Program-made: the position numbers and the translations under genes
Notes under the pieces: model-generated
The model's input: the letters and a program-made list of their open reading frames with translations, nothing else
What the model was told of the DNA's origin: nothing
Database searches by the model: none
Source: Serinus canaria
Taxonomy: Eukaryota; Chordata; Aves; Passeriformes; Fringillidae
Direction of reading: 5' to 3'
Assembly (NCBI RefSeq): GCF_022539315.1
Contig: NC_066315.1
Location: forward strand, 48,713,174 to 48,777,173
DNA length: 64,000 nt
Shown here: one piece after another, positions 60,613 to 64,000 of the stretch
Numbering within the stretch: position 1 is the stretch's first letter
Layout: every line of letters starts with the position of its first letter

Positions 60613-63026
60613 AGCTTCATGGTTGTAGCAGACAAATAATAAGGGTCTGTACCTCTGATGAAACTTTTTCTGAAGTATGCATTTCTTGGTAATCTGTACC
60701 CCTGAAAAATCATCTTTGGTCTTGTCTTTTTTCTTGCTTTACTTGCAACTGCATTTTTGGTGCTCCTTCTGTAGATGGGAATAGACGGAAATTTGAGTTG
60801 CACTGTTTAACCTGTCTTTGAACAAGAGGAACAATTTCACAGTTGCTATATAACAAAGGGAATATCACCTCCATAATCCTGTTAATGACTCCATTTCTTA
60901 GCAGATAAAGGACTGTACACATGTCTTATACATAGACTGAATTTTTGGGGCAGAATGGTGTGTTGCTAGCATGTACATGTATGAGAGGCATTACCACAGA
61001 CCACCCAAACCATTATTAAATACAATCTTTCTGCACCCAGTCAGAGATATGCACTTCACAAATTTGGTTCCGTGCATATGGTGTACATGTATTCGTTCCT
61101 AACTTTGTGGTCGTTCAGCTGGCTGCATTAAAAAACAGAGTATTTGATTGGAACCACATGACTCAAGTATTCTAGATTTTCATGTGTATGTGTATATAGC
61201 TAAACCCTTCAAACACTGTGAATATGCCTGTTACAAGCCTAGAGGTTATACAGGTTATACCAGATTTGAAAGCTTTTGTAGGTTTTGGGAAGTGGGACTA
61301 ATATTGAGAAAAACTTCAATCAGCTCCTACTTGAATTATGCTAGTTATGGAAAGTTTGCAATACTAGTGATTGTACAAATTATTAGCTTTGGGACCAAGC
61401 AAAATCAAAATACTTAGAGCCTCATTTTTTATTTAAAACTATTCAAAGATGAAGCTGCCTGAACACATCCATTTTGGTTAAATTCTCTCCTGTGCTGCAT
61501 TGCAGAGTCAAATGAGTTTAACAGTATAGCTGAAAAGAGACACAAGCACCGCAATGTACAGCATTGTCTGAGAGCTGTGCAGCCACTTATGGGACCTCAG
61601 AGCTCCAACAGCCATTTCATGACATTTAGAAAAAGCATTTTGCCACACATGCAGTGTGTTGGGAATGCCAGTACACTCAAAAAGATTAGGTGGTCCTTTG
61701 TATCTCATGTCTGTACTCATGCTCCACAAACCAGACTGCCACTGAACCTCACAAGTAAAAGCTGATGACAAAACAAAGTGCTATTTAGGAGGCTGTCCCT
61801 TCTGCCATGGGTGAATCTGGATTAAGTGTGCACAAATACATACTCAGAATATCTAAGAGGTCAAGCCGCCTAGAGGTGCTTGGGGAAAAAAATCTCCCTC
61901 ATCTTTCACTGTTCAAGATGAGCTTTATTCACATCATCCTACTATGAATAAAACCTCCAAATTTCCTACTGTCCTTGCCCTAAAGAATTAGAAAATATTT
62001 TATTTTTCCTTGTTCTGCCTGTATACTCAAAAGAGTTTGTAGGCACCTGTCAGTCAAGTGGGTATTGTTCCCTGGCTATCCACTCTTGCTGATCTCATTA
62101 TCAGTTTGATAGACAAGACAGTGCACTGTTTATAGCTGTTATGGAGATTTGCAATTGCTATTAAAATTCCAAAAACAAAGTTCATCTTTTTTCCCTAATG
62201 TCCCTGAGACATTTAAACAATAGCAGTGATTAATTTAAACTGAAAAATACATTGTGGTTCCTTGTAAATCCAAATGCTCCTTTCTCCAATTTAAAGCCAT
62301 TAACTATCTTAGTGACTTCTGAATTCCTTACTGAGGCTGGACTATTATGATCAACCTGTTGCTATTGAGAGAATCTGTCTGTTTTCTCAGCCATTTCCTT
62401 GTGTCAAACTCAGCTCACACAGACTGCAGCACAGACCATGCCCCCTGGCAAGGAAAAACTCCTTTCATTCTTCAGCAGTCAACATATCTCAGCGGTCAAT
62501 AGGTTTTCAAATTCTGCTATATATAACTATTTAAAAATCAGACATTACTCCTACTCACTTCCGATGCATCAGAACCATTTAGTAGGAGGTATATGTCCTA
62601 CTTGCATATACTCACATAGGCCACTGGAAGGATGAATTTTTATCCAGGGAGAAGAAAGCATGAGTTGTTCCAGCATCTATCTCCTTGTGATTTCTGACAC
62701 CACTTGCCAGGTTCATGACATCTGCACATTGTTTAATGTATCTATCTCTTAGAATTAAAAATAATAAAAAAACACACCTGATTATATGTCCAAGACTACA
62801 AAAAAGAAAAGCTTTTATAAATACTTGTTCAAATGCTGATGGTGGTGTTGTTCTGTCATATGAATTTCAAAAGCAATGTACTTCATTCTAATATATTGAA
62901 AAAACATTAGTTTTCATGAGGCTGATTAAATTGATCAAAGACATAAAGAGTATATAAGGATAAAAGATGTGAAACAAAAGTTATTTTAAAATCGAGATCA
63001 GGTTATGCTTTTGGTTACATTCCCCA
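60613..63026. other. Gene-free unique sequence
   Basis: No gene recognised. The longest frame is 89 codons (61148-61417, plus). A 9-bp tandem repeat AGGTTATAC lies at 61243-61260. Nothing else notable. Confidence 0.62.
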
Positions 63027-63570
63027 GGTGGACAAGAAGTCCAGTGGCATCCTGGCTGGTATCAGAAATAGTGGCCAGCAGTGCTAGGGCAGGGATCATC
63101 CTGCTGTCCTCAGCACTGCTGAGGCCACACCTCAAGTGATGTGTTCAGTTTGATCCCTTCCCCACAAGAAAGACCTTGAGGTGCTGGACCATGTCCAGAG
63201 AAGGGCAACAAAGCTGGTTAAGGGTTTGGAGCATAAGTCTTAGGAGGAGTGACGGAAGGAGTGGTGAGGAGGAGGCTCAGGAAGGACTTTATCATGCGGT
63301 GCAACAACCTAAAAGAGGGCTGTAGCAGGCAAGTGCCAGTCACTTCTATCAGGTAACAAGTAACAAAAGAGGAAATGACTTCAAGTTGCAACAGAGGAGG
63401 TTTAGATTAGATATTAGGAAAAATGTCTTCATTTAAAGGGTTATTAAGCATTGGAACAAGCTTCCTAGGAAAATGGTAGAATCATCAAGAGTGGACGTAG
63501 TCAAAAATGTGTAGATGTGGCACTTAGAGATTTAGTTTAGAGTTGAACATGAATGGTTCCACGATTCTAT
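63027..63570 (+). mobile_element. CR1 LINE 3' fragment with internal deletions
   Basis: Sense-oriented CR1: TGGCATCCTGGCTGGTATCA, AAGAAAGACCTTGAGGTGCT, GTCCAGAGAAGGGCAACAAA, TTTAGATTAGATATTAGG, GTAGATGTGGCACTTAG and ACGATTCTAT at the 3' end. One frame reads LEVLDHVQRRATKLVKGLEH before a stop, which is the CR1 reverse-transcriptase C-terminal region. Relative to the usual element, the segment after the RT end and about 60 bp just before the tail are missing. It is the same type as the 35.4-36.1 kb copy and lies in the opposite orientation. Confidence 0.96.
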
Positions 63571-64000
63571 ATAAAGAAAAGACATTTATCGATCCTGGAG
63601 ACTGGTAGAAAGTGTCCAGTAAACTGTAGACTGATAGAAAATCTTCCTGCACTGGAAGTAGTGCAGTAATGTAGTGTGGAAAATTTTATCATGTGTTTAT
63701 CTTTGTGATATTGTCTCACCTCTGTGGCCAGACTTAAACTAAAGGACAGGAGTAGTTAAATTCTCTGGAAAAAAAATGACAAATTAGAATAAAAAGGCAA
63801 GGGTAAAACACCTTAGGTGAACAACTTCAAAGATTTATCTTCAAAGGATTTGTCTGGGCCAGCAGTTTGGAAAAATCTGTCTACCTAGATATGAAAATGG
63901 TTTTCTATTATTAAGCACAGTATGAGAAGTTATTTAACAGTTAGAGAGCCTCAAGACAGAGAAGAGAGTAAGTTACCCACAAGAATGTCAATTGACAACA
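63571..64000. other. Gene-free unique sequence at window end
   Basis: No gene, RNA or further repeat recognised after the CR1 tail. Confidence 0.65.

Noticed and set aside
1..64000. Bacterial-type systems, CRISPR arrays, operons, tRNA/rRNA genes
   Set aside because: No spaced direct-repeat array, no tRNA-like cloverleaf or B-box sequence, no packed coding frames, and the repeats are avian CR1.

Overview
The window looks like bird nuclear DNA with no recognisable gene: an intergenic stretch or part of a long intron. The main evidence is a set of 5'-truncated CR1 LINE copies that match the avian CR1 3' end closely, including the ATTCTATG-type tail and, in two copies, remnants of the reverse-transcriptase C-terminus. 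Interspersed-repeat content is low, the sequence is AT-rich by eye and CpG is sparse. There are no bacterial-style packed ORFs, no operons, and no tRNA or rRNA that I can recognise. The exact species and chromosome cannot be read from this sequence. The CR1 copies at 35.4 and 63.0 kb resemble the CR1-J type common in songbirds, but that is a recollection, not a search result.

Layout. 1-16.5 kb: AT-rich unique sequence with homopolymer tracts (T-rich at 2.9 kb, A32 at 7.1 kb), a perfect 32-bp tandem duplication at 9.18 kb and a charged open frame at 11.7-12.1 kb. 16.5-17.2 kb: CR1 (minus). 18.5-20.2 kb: purine-rich tracts. 21.67 kb: (ATT)26. 22.3 kb: A38. 26.7-27.4 kb: the best CR1 (plus). 29.7-30.0 kb: a homeobox/SOX-motif-rich segment that could be a conserved noncoding element. 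35.4-36.1 kb: CR1 (minus). 38.5-38.7 and 49.0-49.6 kb: slightly GC-richer patches. 48.2-48.35 kb: T-rich tracts, one ending in a splice-acceptor/donor juxtaposition. 51.7 kb: a 41-bp near-perfect inverted repeat. 54.1, 58.1 and 60.5 kb: short CR1 3' ends. 55.0 kb: a 110-bp segment framed by good splice signals. 63.0-63.6 kb: CR1 (plus), followed by unique sequence to the end.

The most unusual signal is a scattered series of perfect or near-perfect inverted repeats with very short loops, mostly 3-7 nt. The strongest are at 26263-26304 (19-bp stem, 4-nt loop), 40922-40965 (20-bp stem, 4-nt loop), 1818-1850 (15-bp stem, 3-nt loop) and 51688-51776 (41-bp arms, 3 mismatches, 7-nt loop). Stems of 15 bp or more with such loops are not expected by chance in 64 kb. 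They suggest fold-back template-switch mutations, or for the largest a palindromic mobile-element or microRNA-like hairpin. I see no coherent multi-gene system here, and the open frames present (the longest starting at an ATG is 164 codons) look like chance.
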